Source: Akkermansia sp. (GTDB lineage: Bacteria > Verrucomicrobiota > Verrucomicrobiia > Verrucomicrobiales > Akkermansiaceae). From it: 5,119 nt of DNA. Shown here piece after piece: positions 5,079 through 5,119 of this stretch. Each line of letters begins with the position of its first letter. Position 1 is the stretch's first letter. The stretch lies in assembly GCA_020047775.1 (NCBI GenBank), contig JAIFNK010000241.1:1-5119 (forward strand), read 5' to 3'. The notes under the pieces are model-generated. The model was not told where the DNA came from and made no database searches. It saw only the letters and a program-made list of their open reading frames with translations. The translations under genes were made by a program, and so were the position numbers.

Positions 5079-5119
5079 AATCAAGTGGGGCTTTGCCGAA
5101 ATTCTCTTCTTCCGGCGGC
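5079..5119. other. Upstream flank of kduI
   Basis: 41 bases before the kduI start up to the window edge. Read on the minus strand it contains a purine-rich GGAAGAAGAG stretch about 25-35 bases before the ATG, too far for a ribosome binding site. No promoter boxes or operator could be recognised in so short a piece. Confidence 0.25.

Overview
The window reads as chromosomal DNA of a GC-rich Gram-negative bacterium, most likely from the Verrucomicrobiota or a neighbouring PVC-group lineage. This is an inference from gene content: a PEP-CTERM (exosortase-sorted) protein, a PagL-type outer-membrane lipid A deacylase, a kduI-kduD pair for uronate catabolism, weak or absent Shine-Dalgarno sequences, and foldback repeats between genes. 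No ribosomal RNA or other decisive marker is present.

Layout. Bases 1-199 (minus) hold the first 66 codons of cysS, cysteinyl-tRNA synthetase; the rest lies off the left edge. Bases 261-569 (minus) encode a very small PEP-CTERM protein. An AT-rich divergent spacer (570-637) separates it from a plus-strand run of four genes: a multi-pass membrane protein with a helical C-terminal tail (638-1234), a stand-alone Hpt phosphotransfer protein whose reading frame is broken at a run of six G (1320-1636), a two-helix membrane protein with a PH-like C-terminal domain (1646-2128), and a YbjN-family protein (2136-2651). The last three are only 9 and 7 bases apart and look co-transcribed. A foldback repeat of about 90 bases (2670-2758) follows, then a PagL-like lipid A 3-O-deacylase (2814-3377). 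Converging on it with a 3-base gap is kduD (3381-4139, minus), preceded in its own direction by kduI (4248-5078, minus). A second, heptamer-built foldback (4146-4243) lies between the two kdu genes.

How the genes work together. KduI and KduD perform consecutive steps: isomerisation of 5-keto-4-deoxyuronate, then reduction to 2-keto-3-deoxygluconate, after lyases have cut polyuronates such as pectin. They are the only clear pathway pair here. The membrane-protein/Hpt/PH-like/YbjN group may be a functional unit, but the sequence does not say what it does, and no histidine kinase or response regulator is in view. I saw no CRISPR array, tRNA, rRNA, transposase or recognisable defence system.

The observations most worth following up are the G-run frameshift inside the Hpt gene, the two unrelated foldback repeats, and the Asp in place of the usual Glu in the deacylase catalytic site.
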